A model generated the notes under the pieces. It was not told where the DNA came from and ran no database searches. It saw only the letters and a program-made list of their open reading frames with translations. This document shows positions 35,080 to 46,267 of a stretch of DNA of 64,000 nucleotides, piece by piece. The DNA is from Shinisaurus crocodilurus. Lineage: Eukaryota > Chordata > Lepidosauria > Squamata > Shinisauridae. A program made the translations under genes and the position numbers. Each line of letters begins with the position of its first letter. Positions within the stretch are counted from its first letter, which is position 1. The stretch spans positions 184,277,470 through 184,341,469 of the forward strand of contig CM037880.1 in the NCBI GenBank assembly GCA_021292165.1, in the 5' to 3' direction.

Positions 35080-35680
35080 ATTATAAATCAGGGCCCGGGC
35101 TTGTCCTGCCTGAAAATGGAAGTCTTGCCCAAATGAGGAAAACAAAAGGGAGCTTGTATAATGGAGGTGCAAGCAGAAAATAAGAGATACAAAAAAGCAT
35201 TTTGAGGAGCATGTCGCTAGCAACATCAAGGCCAACAATAAAGAATTCCTTAAATATATTAGAAACAGGAAACCAGCTAGGGAGGCAGTTGGACTGTTGG
35301 ATGATAATGGAGTTAAGGGAGTACTAAAGGAGGATAAGGAAATTGTAGAGAAGGTGAATGAATTCTTTCCATCTGTCTTCACTGCAGAAGATATAGGCCA
35401 GATACCCGTGCCTGAACTGATGCTTTCGGGAAGGGAATCTGAAGAACTGAGGCAAATAGTGGTGACAAAAGATGAAGTTCCCAGCCTTACTGACAAACTG
35501 AAAGTTAATAAATCACCAGGCCCTGATGGTATCCATCCTAGAGTTCTTAAAGAACTCAAATATGAAATTGCTGATCTTCTAATAAAAATATGTAACATGT
35601 CCTTAAGATCAGCCTCTGTACCAGAGGACTGGAGAATGACCAACGTAACACCAATTTTTAAAAAGGGATCATTATAGACT
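35080..35680 (+). pseudogene. CR1-type reverse transcriptase fragment
   Basis: The plus-strand frame (best preserved at 35,297-35,677) shows EFLKYIRNRKP upstream, then DKEIVEKVNEFF, SVFTAED, NKSPGPDGIHPRVLKEL and ASVPEDWRMTNVTPIFKKG. These are the linker after the endonuclease and the first conserved blocks of a CR1-type reverse transcriptase. It stops abruptly after KKG, with unrelated sequence following, so it is truncated on both sides. A longer open frame on the opposite strand over the same bases is only an antisense shadow. Confidence 0.8.
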
Positions 35681-35684
35681 CTGG

Positions 35685-36188
35685 TACAACAATACAATAT
35701 CCATTTATTAATAGGCCTTCCAATTCACTCATTTTTTCCAGTCAGCAGAGTACTTTCTAGTCTCCTCTGAAGCATTGCTAAGCTGTTTAGGCCATCCTGA
35801 TCAGATTTAGCATAAAACTTCTTGACATTCTGGATCTTCATGAATAGCCATTTTCAGTGGCACTATTAGGGCCAGACTACAGCTTATAGGTGAGAAAAAG
35901 CCAGGGTGGCCATGGGGGCAGGGGGAAAGCAGGGTAGTGGAGTGGGCCCTCAGAAGGCATCATGTGTAGGGTTCCCTCAACCCTGGCAGTGACACTGGCT
36001 GTTTGGATCTGATGAAGCCTATTTTTAGTTGCTGGTAGAAAAGTGTTCACAGCACAAATGTAAGCTTTAATATCATCCTGTATCTTGTATGCCTCTAATA
36101 GCATTGTAGTGCTTTGTGACAAAATGTCCGCTCTTGTCCTGCTTCAAGTAGAACTATACCTGCTCTTTGGTGCTGACAGAAAGTTTCA
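35685..36188. other. Unassigned noncoding DNA
   Basis: Nothing recognised between the CR1 fragment and the Gypsy-type relic. Confidence 0.45.
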
Positions 36189-36375
36189 GGCAGTGTGGTG
36201 ATATAGCTCGCTGAAGCTGTAGAGCTAGGAGTCAGCAAAGAGATCAGTTCTCAGTTGGGTATTTTCTCAAAGGTGAGGTCTGAAGAAGATCCAAGGGTCC
36301 AAAGGGGAACAAAGAACACACAAAGTCCAAATTGGAACTAGGCAGGAAGGGAATGCTAGACAGAAGTCAAAGTTG

Positions 36376-37085
36376 TTGTGGTGAAGATTAAAAAGATAAA
36401 AACAGATAAAAGAAACAAAAGCATACATTGAAAACAAAGTAACATTACATTGGTGGTTGGAGAGCAGAGAAGGCTTGCTGGAACAAGGAGGTCTCCAGCA
36501 GGTGCCAAAAGCAGCACACTGTCGCAGCCTCCAGAGGCAGGGAGTTCCACAGAAATGAAACTACCACACTGAAGGCTCTTCTCCTGGTAGACTTCAGTTG
36601 GGCCAAAGGTCCATGAGAAACCACCAGGAGCATGCCATCTGATGACCTCAGTGACCAGGCAGGTTGCTATGGGAGGAGGCGCTCTCTCAGGTAACCTGGT
36701 CCCAAGTTATTTCGAGCTTTGTACACAAGTACTATAACCTTAAACCCGACCCGGTAGTGAATAGGTAGCCAGTGCAGTTCCCTCAGCAAAGGAGTTGCAT
36801 GCTGAAAAGGGGCAGCTCCTGACAACAGCTGAGCTGCTGTATTCTCCACTAGCTCCAGCTTCCGGAGCAGCCTTAAGGGCTGCCCCATGTGTCCAAGCTT
36901 TCCCTGTCCAGGAGAGGCCGTATCTGGTGAAACAATCGAAGATGGTAAAAGGCACTCGGAGCTGCCGCAGTCACTTGGGACTCCAGCGACAATGATGGAT
37001 CTAGGAGTACCCCCAGACTACGAACCTGATCTTTCAAAGGGAGTGTAACCCCATCCAGAACAGGCAATGAACCTATCTTCTGGAC
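36376..37085 (-). mobile_element. L2-type LINE 3' end inside the Gypsy relic
   Basis: The minus strand encodes LDGVTLPLKDQVRSLGVLLD, then RLLRKLELVENTAAQLLSG, LRELHWLPIHYRVGFKVIVL and NNLGPGYLRERLLP, followed by VSHGPLAQLKSTRRRAFSVV-type sequence. This is the C-terminal order of L2-like LINEs and is shared with 54,542-54,967 and 58,632-59,123. It is 5' truncated and contains frame breaks. Confidence 0.8.
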
Positions 37086-38454
37086 TTGGGAACCTCTGCC
37101 CAGAACTGAGGGCTTTTAAGCTTGTGTTCTTAGAGCCTTGTGTTCAGCTGCAGATCATCAGAGATGCCTTGGAAAGTTCTTACTTGTGAGGAGAACCTTT
37201 CTTGTGAGTAGCCCTTTACTCATGAGGCGTTCTGATTCTTGGCAACTTCTTCACCTGGTAGCCAACTGAGCCTGCACCCTCACATACATAGGTCTAGGTG
37301 GGGACTTGGCTTCCATCTCTGAATCAGAAGGGGGTCTCTCTGCATCCTGGGAAGATGGGTCTACTAATGTCACTCCTGAAGGTATAGGTTCCCCTTGATC
37401 ACCCCTGAAGTTTCTTGAAACACTCTGCTCCTCAGGGAGCTCCAAATCATCTGCTGATGAGGATTCCTCCATGGGGAGCATGACAGCTATAATAAACTAT
37501 GAAGTTACTCAATTGCTGGGTTGAATGTAATCATTCTTATTGGAGGACATTGGTATTGTAATGGCACTTGGTTCATATCTTTTCCTTTAATCAAAGTTAT
37601 CAAGGATTTACATAGGTATGCCCGAACACTAGCAAGGCACTTGGTTTTTTAATTTCTTCATAGCATTTTTCTGCTTTGGTAAGAGTTCTGGGACAGAATG
37701 TATCTAGTGTCCATTCTGAACCATACAATTGTAGTAGCAATCCACGTAGTCCAAAGCTGACGGCATCAGCGCTAAACATTTTGGGCTTGGCAACATAAAA
37801 CTGTGAGCTTGGGGCATTAGTGACTATGTCCTTTATCTTTGTAAAGGCTAAAGGTATTAAAATCCATTCCTGCTTACTTAATTAGAGCAGAGTTAGCTGT
37901 TGATACTATCTCAGGTCTAGTACACATTAGGATGTTTAATTATTGCTATAGAATGATTGAAATGGTGAAGATAGGCTTCCTAAGATCTGCCTTGAGGAAC
38001 GGATGGTGTTAATTCTGGATAGTTGTATTAAAAAAATATATATCAAGATTTTTTATTTTTATTTTTATTTTTGCATTAAGAATTTCAGTGCAGGCACTGG
38101 TTTAATTTGGAAATGTAGCTAGAAACAAAAGGTATCCGATAACAGGGGCATAAATTGATATAACTGCCCTTTTCAACTATTGTGCATTGGATAGCAGGCA
38201 TAAAGTTTCAGCATCAATTTGAAAAATACCAGTCATTTCCTTTGAAAGTGGAATACTGGAAATATTTTATTTGACTTTGCTTTGAACAGATGGAATTGTT
38301 GGTTCAACTAGGGAGATTTTGACGTATAGCAGCTCAGGGTAGACTGTGTATCTGTGGACCAGCAGCAATGGAGAATTTAGCTCACTGTTATATTCTTGAA
38401 TGCAAACTCTATTCTGATATTAGGGAAGACTATTTAGGTTGCCATGTATACTTA

Positions 38455-38525
38455 CTTACCTGGGAGGAAGTCCCATTGAATTCAGTGGGGCTTACTTCTA
38501 AGTAGACCCATATAGGATTGCACCA
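38455..38525. repeat. Dispersed palindromic repeat fragment
   Basis: ACTTACCTGGGAGGAAGTCC, CATTGAATTCAGTGGGGCTTACTTCTAAGTAGA and ATAGGATTGCACC: the best copy in the window of the family also seen at 3,548-3,640 and 49,750-49,815. It is part of the sequence that separates the Gypsy RT and RNase H relics. Confidence 0.55.
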
Positions 38526-39117
38526 TTAGAGACCTTTTTAAGGAAAATGAAATATTGGGAAGTAAAAGAAAAATTCAGATTGTTATTACAAGGAACTAAT
38601 CAATGTAGATTTCAAGTATATTTTACTATGTTTTATTTTGATATGGCCTCTGGGCTAATTCAATAAATTCTATTTGATTCTATCTTTGTAAGGGTGGCCT
38701 CCAGACCTGGACCCCCAAACCAGGACATGGTGGATTTCAGTAGTACATTTAGTGGTTGTACCTCTGTGCAGATGCCTTGAAAATACTGACCTAGATAATT
38801 CACCATTCCTAGAAAGCATCTCAGTTCTGTAATGTCATTTGGTACTTTTAGCTCTCTGTAGGCACTTACTTTCACTAGGCTTGGCATTGTCCCATACTGT
38901 ATGATTTCTTGTCACAAGAACTCTATATCTTGGCAAAAAATGCATTTCTCTTTCTTTTGCTTGAGTCTGGATTCATGGATCCAGATCAAGATGATGGTCA
39001 GTGTTTTGTCATGGTCTCTCATTAATGTGTCATGTATTAGGATTTGGTCAGTGTAAATTATGCTGGTGGAAGTTTGGTCTGCATGTTTAAGCGACACAAC
39101 CTAACTTGCACTTCCTG

Positions 39118-39420
39118 GACTAATATGCGGATTGGAATTCTTTGGATTGCATACTTTTCTGAATTTTGTCATGCAGTTATTAGCTCATAAGTGCATTAAA
39201 ATGCACATTTTAATTTTAGGGAGAAAATGTGTGCAAATGCATATTTTAAGGGAAAATGCGCATAAAATGTGTGTTTTAGGGAAAATGCATTGAATTTAAA
39301 TGCAAGTTTTTGTATGTTTAAAAATATGTATCACCAAGTGATATGGAAATGGAAAGAGTGGATTTATGATATGAGCACATGTGAAACTGACATTTACTGG
39401 AAATAGACTGACTGATTCAT
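39118..39420. repeat. Dispersed repeat inside the Gypsy relic
   Basis: Related to 32,165-32,410 (CTAATATGCGGATTGGAATTC, repeated AAAATGCATATTTTAGGGAAAATGCG-like words, GATATGGAAATGG). It interrupts the Gypsy reverse transcriptase between the KLTTFITPF block and the degraded YADD block, so it inserted after the Gypsy element. Confidence 0.5.
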
Positions 39421-39727
39421 CCATCTGTAGCCCCTAAAGGCAATGACTTCTTTTATGTCTCTGAGGAGTTTTGTCATCTTCCTTTGCAAAACCTCCAAAG
39501 CCCTTCTGAGTCCCAATAGCAAGTGTTGAAAACAAAATCTCCTAAAAGGTGTGATAAATGTAGTCAGTTTGGTGCTGTGGTTTGTCAAAGTTATTTACCA
39601 GTAACTGCTTAAAGAATCCAATTTGGAAAATACTTTGGCTCCTATCACTTTTGGCAGAAGGTCCTCTAGTGTTGGAAGTACATTTTTTTCTGGCTAGAGC
39701 TTCATTAAGCTTTTAAAGATCTCCACC

Positions 39728-40117
39728 AGGGGTAGGCAACCTTGTGCCCTCCATGTTTTGTACTACAACTCCCATAATCTCTGACCATTTGCCATGCTGG
39801 CTGGACCTGATGGGAATTGTAGTCTAAAACATCTGGAGTACCAGGTTTATATATTTATATATTTATTTATTATATTTATACCCCGCCTTTTTTCCTGCAA
39901 GGAACCCAAGGCGGTTTACATAATCCTCCTCCTCCTCCTCTTCTCCATTATCCTCACAACAACCTTGTGAGGTAGGTTAGGCTGAGAGTCAGTGACTGGC
40001 CCAAAGTCACCCAGTGAATTTCATGGCCGAGCGGGGACTAGAACCCGGATCTCTTGAGTCCCAGTCCAACACTCTAACCACTACGCCACACTGGCTCTCA
40101 TAGGTTGCCTATGCCTG
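39728..40117. mobile_element. hAT-like MITE split by a SINE
   Basis: Left end CAGGGGTAGGCAACCTTG, right end AGGTTGCCTATGCCTG, with the inner palindrome ACTACAACTCCCATAATC...GATGGGAATTGTAGTC. Flanks ATCTCCAC and ATCTACGT agree only partly as an 8-bp duplication. Without the SINE it would be about 136 bp. Confidence 0.75.
39848..40101 (-). mobile_element. Sauria-type SINE, full length
   Basis: On the minus strand it starts GAGAGCCAGTGTGGCGTAGTGGTTAGAGTG, a tRNA-like head with a box A-like GTGGCGTAGTGG and a box B-like GGTTCTAGTCC. It continues with GGGTGACTTTGGGCCAGTCACTGAC, CTTGTGAGGATAATGG and AAGCCGCCTTGGGTTCC, and ends in an ATAAATATAATAAATAAAT tail. AGGTT flanks both sides (39,843-39,847 and 40,102-40,106), and the host MITE is continuous once the SINE is removed. 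SINEs of this type are transcribed by RNA polymerase III and copied by a partner LINE. Confidence 0.9.
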
Positions 40118-40384
40118 ATCTACGTAGATGTGTATTTCCCATTTTTCTTGATGAACGGGGGTACACTTGGAGATTTCCTTTTTTATACAGTATTCCTTCA
40201 TCCTTTTCAACTGTATTTCCACTTAACAATGTGTACAGGATCACCTTTTAGTAGACCAGTGTCTCCAAACACGCCTTCAGATTCTCCCACTGTTTTTCAT
40301 AGTCCCATTCTGGCAGATACACCATGGCTGAGGAGATTATCCAGGTTGAGACCTTGTATTAGGTCTGCTGTTTGTTTTTAATCT

Positions 40385-40508
40385 GTGGTTTTAAATTTTA
40401 TATTTATTTTGTATTGTATTTTATGGTTTTAACTGTTGTAAACCGCCCAGAGAGCTTCGGCTATTGGGTGGTATAAAAATGTATTAAATAAATAAATAAT
40501 AAATAAAT
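40385..40508 (+). mobile_element. L2/CR1-like LINE 3' tail
   Basis: TTTTAACTGTTGTAAACCGCCCAGAGAGCTTCGGC, TATTGGGTGGTATAAAAATG and an AATAAATAAATAAT tail. Similar to 33,335-33,412. The body of the LINE is absent or too decayed to read. Confidence 0.7.
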
Positions 40509-40509
40509 A

Positions 40510-42535
40510 TTACATTACTTGTATTACCACAACTGGGCAACCTATGGCTTGCTTTTGATCAGCCATTAGCTGGGCAGGTGGGGACCAGGATGACGGTTTC
40601 CCTGCTACTGTTAGATTAAACCCCATTCCCTGTGATTCTGATCAAGATTGCTATTTCCCTGTTGCTATTATTTATTTATTTGTTTGTTTGTTTATTTATC
40701 AGTCAATATGTATGAATCTCTTACATTAAAGAAATCACTAAGCGTAGTACAAAAAGAAGTCTTCATACAAAGGACAGGCGTACTTTCCTGGGAATGTCTG
40801 TTCGAAAAGGTATGTTTTCAGCAGGCACCAAAAACTCAGAAGGGTTGGTGCTTGCTTAATTTGTAGTGGTAGAAAATTCCTGTTAGCATTGGGAAGCAGG
40901 GATCTTGCCTGCAGGGATCACTGAGGGAGAGGAGAAGCTTTAACCTTGCTGTTACGCCCCCCCCCCCCACCAGCAATTCCTGTGCATGCATATGTTTGGT
41001 TGTAGGTGTGTATGTGTGTCCTGCCCCCCTTCTCCTCCATGCAGCCCCCAAAGGTTCTGCAGCCACCAATGTAGCCCTTCACCCAAAGAAGGTTGCCCAC
41101 TACTGACCTACACAAAGACAAACTGCTCATCTTTGCAGCTTGTTCCTGTGGTAAAGCATCCAAGACCATGCTGTAGTATACCCCCTCAGCTGTGTAAAAC
41201 AGTCTCTACCTCATGCTGATGTGTGGAGTTCTGGAATCCTTTGTAGGTATCCTCTGAAATAACTGTGACATTAGTACTTGAATCTATTTTGAAATAAACT
41301 GTTGCCCCACAAATAGTTAAGCTCACTCCCTAGAAGTCAGTGTCTTTACAATATATGGAGCCTAAGAAAAAATGTTTTTGTCCATTCCTGTGGTCACTTT
41401 TTGGACCATCTTGAGTACTACACATGATGGCAAAATGCACTTTTTACTTCCTGCACTGTGCTCCTTGAGTTGGACAAACCTCTCTAATGTTATGAACCTT
41501 TTCACATCCAGAGTATGCAGTTTTAAAGAGTGGGCTGTTTTGCTGCAGTGTGCTTTTAAAATGCCTAGACTGCTTTTCCTTTTGTAGTTTTCTTTTGTGC
41601 AACATTTGCAGACATGAAGAGTGAATTTGCCCATTTTGAAATGGTACCTACAGCTGCTTCTAGTATTTTGTGTAGTAGAGTTTATCTCCTCCAAGTTGTG
41701 TTAAAGTGCATGTAACAGTACTGTAGTGAGTGAAGAGTTAATATTTGCCTCCCTGTCAGGCAACCTGAGAAAAAGAACTCCTTGTTGTTGGTTGTTACTG
41801 TTAAGTTGGCTGATTGTAGTTAAAGGCTCTAGGCCTAAATTGTATTTTGTACTAAAGTAACAGCTTAAGGGCTCAATCCTATGTGTGTTTAGACAGAAAA
41901 AAAAAGTCCTACATCTCCCAGCATTCCCCAGCCAGCATGCGCACTAAGTTAATTCTTAAGAAGCTGTGTCTGTTCTTAGTGGAAACCAAAGAACACCACT
42001 GAATCCCTTATTACAACACAAGTCTCTCCCAAGTTGTTTTTGCTCCTTGCTTTGGATTTTGAGCAGGTGAGGTTGCCTTGCCATCTCTATGACTTTGTGA
42101 TGTTGCATTTGTTCAGAAAGTCCTTTGTCTAGAATTCCAAGCACCAATCTATGTCTAAGATGTCTCTTGTTTTTAACAGCAAACTCACAGTATTCATTCT
42201 GTTCATACAAGGCCCTAAGAAATGACTCAACAGTTTATCCAGACTTCTGAGCTCTTTGGTAGAAGCAGGGCATGTCATAAACCACATTCCTCTTGGGGGT
42301 GAAATGGGTATCAAACCCAGAGCAATTGTGCTTGCCCTCTTCAGATAAGGTAAAGGATTTATAAAGATTTCTGGTTGCTTTCCCCACGGCATAAAGAAGT
42401 GAATTTACTTTCAAAATTCCTTCCCCCTTTGTGGAGCTTTGTGACCAGATGAAAGCAGAGTTTTGTGGACAGGTGAAAGCAAATCTTTTGTTTCATTCAG
42501 GCCATATTACTAGGTTATTAAAGTTTCTAGTGCAG
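40510..42535. other. Mostly unassigned noncoding DNA
   Basis: Contains TATT/TTTG microsatellite sequence at 40,668-40,700 and a poly(C) run at 40,957-40,969. The stretch at 41,868-41,945 (GGCTCAATCCTATG, then AAGTCCTACATCTCCCAGCATTCCCCAGCCAGCATG) looks like half of a palindromic MITE. No gene was recognised. Confidence 0.45.
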
Positions 42536-42537
42536 GG

Positions 42538-42825
42538 AACCAGGAGCAGCCCAATACATTTTGATGTCTGAGGTGAAGGACAAGATGGCACTCCCCTATT
42601 TGATGGATAGAAGCGTTCCAGACTGGCAGCTGAATGTTACTTCAGTGCTGGCATTGAGACAACATCCTCCACTGCATCTGAGAGCAGCTGACTAGCTTAG
42701 GGGTTGCAGGGCAGACTATGTGGCACATAGAGCTTTGACTTCCCTCACCACCACTCCCTGCACACTTGCTTCCACCACCTGAGACAGCTGCCTCACTCTG
42801 CCCTGGTAGGACTGGCCCTGCAGGA
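42538..42825. mobile_element. Possible hAT-like MITE
   Basis: Left end CAGGAGCAGCCCAATACATTTTGATGTCTGAGGTGAAGGACAAGATGGC and right end GGTAGGACTGGCCCTG are weak inverted relatives. The flanks CAGGGAAC and CAGGAATG agree at only some positions. Called at low confidence from its general resemblance to decayed hAT MITEs. Confidence 0.4.
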
Positions 42826-43100
42826 ATGGGCCATTTTCTTTGTCCTGTCAGGACTCTGTGGGTTTAAAACTTGACTTTTGGAAGGTTTAGAGGACAACCA
42901 GTCAGGAAGCTAGATAAGAACTCTGTTCTTTCTTTGTAACAACAACAGAGCAGCAGTAGGAAACACCTGACTCCACCCAAATACTACTATGTCCAGTGCC
43001 ACCTAGTGACTAAACTATATAATGACAATATCCACACAAGGTTATTCAGAGATTTGGGCTGGGATGTTATCAGTATGTTTATTTATTTAAGTATGTTGAT

Positions 43101-43103
<3 letters not shown>

Positions 43104-43150
<47 letters not shown>

Positions 43151-43159
43151 CCCCCCCCA
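43104..43159. repeat. (TC)n microsatellite followed by poly(C)
   Basis: About 22 TC units run directly into about 12 C residues, in place of the sequence expected just after the YADD box of the host LINE. Confidence 0.9.
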
Positions 43160-43572
43160 TTGTCCAGTCATGGGAGATAGTGATATTTTTGTGCTGGGGT
43201 CTGGGAAAAGATTTGGAGTTCATGAGGGTCAACAAATTGAAGATTAATCCAGAAAAGAAATACTGTTGGTTGGTAGACTGATCATGTTGGAAGAGGTATT
43301 CAACCTGTTTTGGATAGGGTTGTATTCCCCTTAAAGCAACAGCTTGCAGTAATGGGGTACTCCTAAATCTGTCCCTGCTGATGGATGTGCAGGGGACAAT
43401 GATGCCATTTACCAACTCCATCTAGTTCACCATCTGCACCTTTTCCTGGAGAAATCAGATCTAGCCTCAGTCATTCATGCTCTAGTCACTTCCAGGTTAG
43501 ATTACTATGATGTACTTGACATGGGGCTGCCTTTTGAAGTCACTCCAGAAACTTCAATTGTTTCAGACCTTT

Positions 43573-45370
43573 TTTTTTTTTTTTTTTTTGCAATTCTTTT
43601 TTTTATTCATAATAAAACAAACAAACAAACACAAACACAATAATGGACTTCCAATCTTCTCCACAGCTTAATCAACCACAGTTAATCTTAAAATCTTTTC
43701 TGTTAACAAAAAATCACTTCCAGTTATGGCAAAAAAGAACCCTAAAAGGAACAAACACCAGAGGTCTCCACTCTCCCCCAATAAACATCAACTATTTAAT
43801 CTATTAAATTCAACATTTATGGATACTCCAAAAAAGAAAACCTATAGTTTCATTAAATATTGTTTTCAATTCCAAAATACAGTATATTAAGAATCCCAAA
43901 AGTAAAAAGTAACTATAAACTAATTAGCAAATGACCACATACCAAAAGCATTTTGTATTTCCACCGCTCCCGCACTCTCTAGTACCTAACCATCGAATCG
44001 ACACATTTGTATTATTGCAATTACTCATTATTCCTTTCTATCTAAACAGAAATTCCTTCACTTTTAATCTCCAAGATATATTTTTTTAAAGGAAAGAAAA
44101 GAAAGATAAGTCTAAAAAATTAAGAAATAAGTGACGTCTGACAGAACAGCAGAAGCACATAAGCCATCATGCTACTTATAGAACAAAAAAAACAAAAGAC
44201 CTTCCCCTTTAATACTTCAAAGCCTCCACAAAACAACACCCCCAACAGCAACAACAAATTATTATTATTATTTTTTAAATAAATGTTTCCAAACAAACCA
44301 AATATAATTATACCTTACTTATAATAATTTCTCTTACATCACCATTAATATTTAAAATTCAAATAAGTCATATAAGCAATCCCTTTACCTTTGCCATTAA
44401 TATTTAAAATCAAAAAATTATTTATATTCCAACTAGACATATATTTCAGTATACATCAACCCTTTATCTTTTGCCAATAAAAGACCGTAAAGATAGTCCC
44501 TTTCATTGCTTTCCTCTGTCAAAGGGATATTCATTAAGATCCAGGTTTTGAACCAAGAATGAAATCAGCTTGTTCTGTTGTTTTGTGGTCTCCTGCATAC
44601 CGATCTCCGGCTCCGCCATCTTAGATTTTAAAAAGTGCGTCACATCTTCCTGAACTGTCTTCTCATGCCACTTCGACCCAATTAAAACTTCAAAGTCTCT
44701 GTGAATTTCTGGTAAGTTTCCCAAGTCCTTATTTACTTCTTCTGTCTTCTCCTCTGCCGGTCCTGTAAAGAAATCCGTCTTACGTTGTTCTTCTGATTGA
44801 TCCTCTTTCAGATTTACGTTCCAAGCCTGGATCCTTACTTCCAATCTGTTTAGAATTTCTCTCTCCATTTCGTTCCACAGGTTTAAGAATGCTGTAACTG
44901 CCAACATCTTGCCTTGCGTATAGATGTTTCCAAGACGCTTCCAAACATATAAGATTTATAGACCTCCTTTCAGGTTTCCTCTCTTATCTTTTTCGCCTCC
45001 CAGATAAACATAGTCTACTTACAGTTAATTATAAATCCCACTCTGCTGCCGAAAGATTCCAATTAGCCACTCCAGATGTACTCCTTTATTTTGGAAGCGA
45101 ACATGCAAACTTCTGATGATCGGTAAAACCGGTCTCTGGAAAACAACGCCGTTTTCCCCCACCTCAGGTCACCACCGCATTTATTCGTCATACGACAAAC
45201 AAAAAAGCGATTTATGACCCTATGAGATAATTTGGGGGTAACCTCAGATCTTCGCTTCTCTAATGAGAAGTAGATCCCCCAGCCTGAGACATTCTCTGGC
45301 CAGGAAACGCTGTGCCAGCTCCCCACAGAATTTCTGTGCGGCTTTCAAAGCTCCATGTTCACCCGGAAGC
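43573..45370 (-). mobile_element. 1.8-kb poly(A) retrocopy with perfect 18-bp TSD
   Basis: CAATTGTTTCAGACCTTT is present at 43,555-43,572 and again at 45,371-45,388. The left junction carries a T run to 43,589, the poly(A) tail of a minus-strand insert, which points to L1-type retrotransposition. Its 5' end (at 45,370) begins GCTTCCGGGTGAACATGGAGC. It holds a GC-richer leader of about 460 bp, one 134-codon frame and about 900 bp of AT-rich 3' sequence. No reverse transcriptase is present. The source could be an internally deleted L1 (leader, ORF1 start, 3' UTR), another nonautonomous retroelement or a processed transcript. I do not recognise it. Confidence 0.85.
44503..44907 (-). CDS. 134-codon frame of the 1.8-kb retrocopy, function unknown
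   Basis: Starts MLAVTAFLNLWNEMEREILN and ends PFDRGKQ. The composition is strongly charged, rich in E, K, D and Q, with few cysteines and no transmembrane segment or signal peptide. Leucine and isoleucine spacing in the first 30 and the last 40 residues would allow helices. That, the length, and its place after a leader would fit the N-terminal coiled-coil half of an L1 ORF1 protein, but no RNA-binding domain follows, and this is only a guess. I do not recognise the sequence. It is the only substantial frame in the retrocopy and is uninterrupted. Confidence 0.4.
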   Translation of the reverse strand: MLAVTAFLNLWNEMEREILNRLEVRIQAWNVNLKEDQSEEQRKTDFFTGPAEEKTEEVNKDLGNLPEIHRDFEVLIGSKWHEKTVQEDVTHFLKSKMAEPEIGMQETTKQQNKLISFLVQNLDLNEYPFDRGKQ

Positions 45371-46267
45371 CAATTGTTTCAGACCTTTGTGATGAGCAGG
45401 ATAGATCGTGGCTAAGTTTGTTCCAATTTCTCTGGCTTCCAGTTTATTTCAGTGCTCACTTCAAGGTACTGTCTTTGGCCTTTAAAGCCATAAACAGCCT
45501 GGAATCAAGGTATCTCAGGAACCACTTCCACCCATATGAATATGTTCAAGAATTGTGTTCATTGTCCATTCACCAATGTAAGTGTGGTTAGTGGGGACAA
45601 GAGAAAGGTCTTATCAGTTGTGGTGCCTGAACTGTACGGACTAGCTTCCTAAGGCAAGTTTATCTTCCCCTCCCTCCTTGCCTGCTTTCAAATGGGTTCT
45701 TAAGATTGTTTTATTCCAGCAGGAATTTTTTTAGTCTGAGTCTTTGATGATCTGTTTTTCAGTTTTCTGTCTACTGAAATGGTTATTTATATTTCTGTTT
45801 TTTAAACTGCTCCTGTGTATTTGTTTTATTAAGATTTTAAAGATGTTGTATATTTTTATTTGCAAGGTGCCTTGAGTATGACTTAACATGGAAAGGCAGA
45901 ACAGATGTTAAAATAAAGATCTTATGATGAAGCCCTGCTCTGGATTCTGGTGAAGATGTTGGGGAGGCTAGATTAGTGTTTACCAAAAACAGCATCTTTT
46001 TGGTAGCAGCCCCAATTCTCTGAATTCTCTTTTGAGATATGCCCTTATAGCCTTCTGTGACAAACTGGTATGCCTGCACGGACAGGCTGCAAGAAAGCCT
46101 TTGTCTATTTTCCTCAGCTGCCACCAACCATAACTCATATTGAATATTAATATTGAATCAATCATAACCTGGGTTCCTGGGGATCCAGGCTTATGGCTTT
46201 TATATATGGAGAAAGAGAGGCCAATTTTCCAGAGCTTCCTTTAAATTCCTTAACAAACCATGTTACT

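Larger units (their letters stand above)
37600..39588 (-). pseudogene. Gypsy-type reverse transcriptase and RNase H relic
   Basis: In minus-strand order: KLTTFITPFRRFCFQHL near 39,570-39,510, QRKMTKLLRDI near 39,470, IIYTDQILIHD (the degraded YADD-like box) near 39,055-39,020, EKCIFCQDIEFL near 38,945-38,912, PNDITELRCFLGMVNYLGQY near 38,845-38,780, and a degraded RNase H start (MFSADAVSFGLRGLL region) near 37,785-37,735. This order is diagnostic for Gypsy/Metaviridae pol. The blocks are separated by stops and by inserted sequence at 39,118-39,395 and 37,900-38,640. The second aspartate of the catalytic box is not preserved. Confidence 0.7.
36190..39600 (-). mobile_element. Gypsy-type LTR retrotransposon relic
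   Basis: On the minus strand, reverse transcriptase and RNase H relics (39,600 to about 37,600) are followed by a probable LTR starting TGTCATG at about 37,489 and ending near 36,190. The integrase region expected between RNase H and the LTR is missing, so the element has a large internal deletion. The LTR itself is split by an L2-type LINE (36,376-37,085). A 76-codon acidic frame at 37,251-37,481 lies in the presumed LTR and is probably not a real gene. The LTR borders are inferred and no second LTR was found. Confidence 0.6.
43030..45935 (+). mobile_element. L2/CR1-type LINE 3' half, split by a 1.8-kb retrocopy
   Basis: The left part encodes FMRVNKLKINPEKK (about 43,220-43,262) and SVIHALVTSRLDYYDVLDMGLP near 43,470-43,535. 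The right part resumes with LFQFLWLPVYFSAHFKVLSL and AFKAINSLESRYLRNHFHP (45,418-45,535), exactly the block that should follow in an L2-like C-terminus. The 3' untranslated region runs to about 45,930. A TC run at 43,104-43,147 lies near the expected YADD box. Frameshifts are present. Inactive. Confidence 0.75.

Noticed and set aside
35071..35697. 208-codon open frame on the minus strand
   Set aside because: It lies antisense to a CR1 reverse-transcriptase fragment whose conserved motifs are all on the plus strand, so it is a shadow.
37251..37481. 76-codon acidic frame
   Set aside because: It lies in the presumed Gypsy LTR next to the pol relic. Without a matching gag pattern I treat it as chance coding in the LTR.
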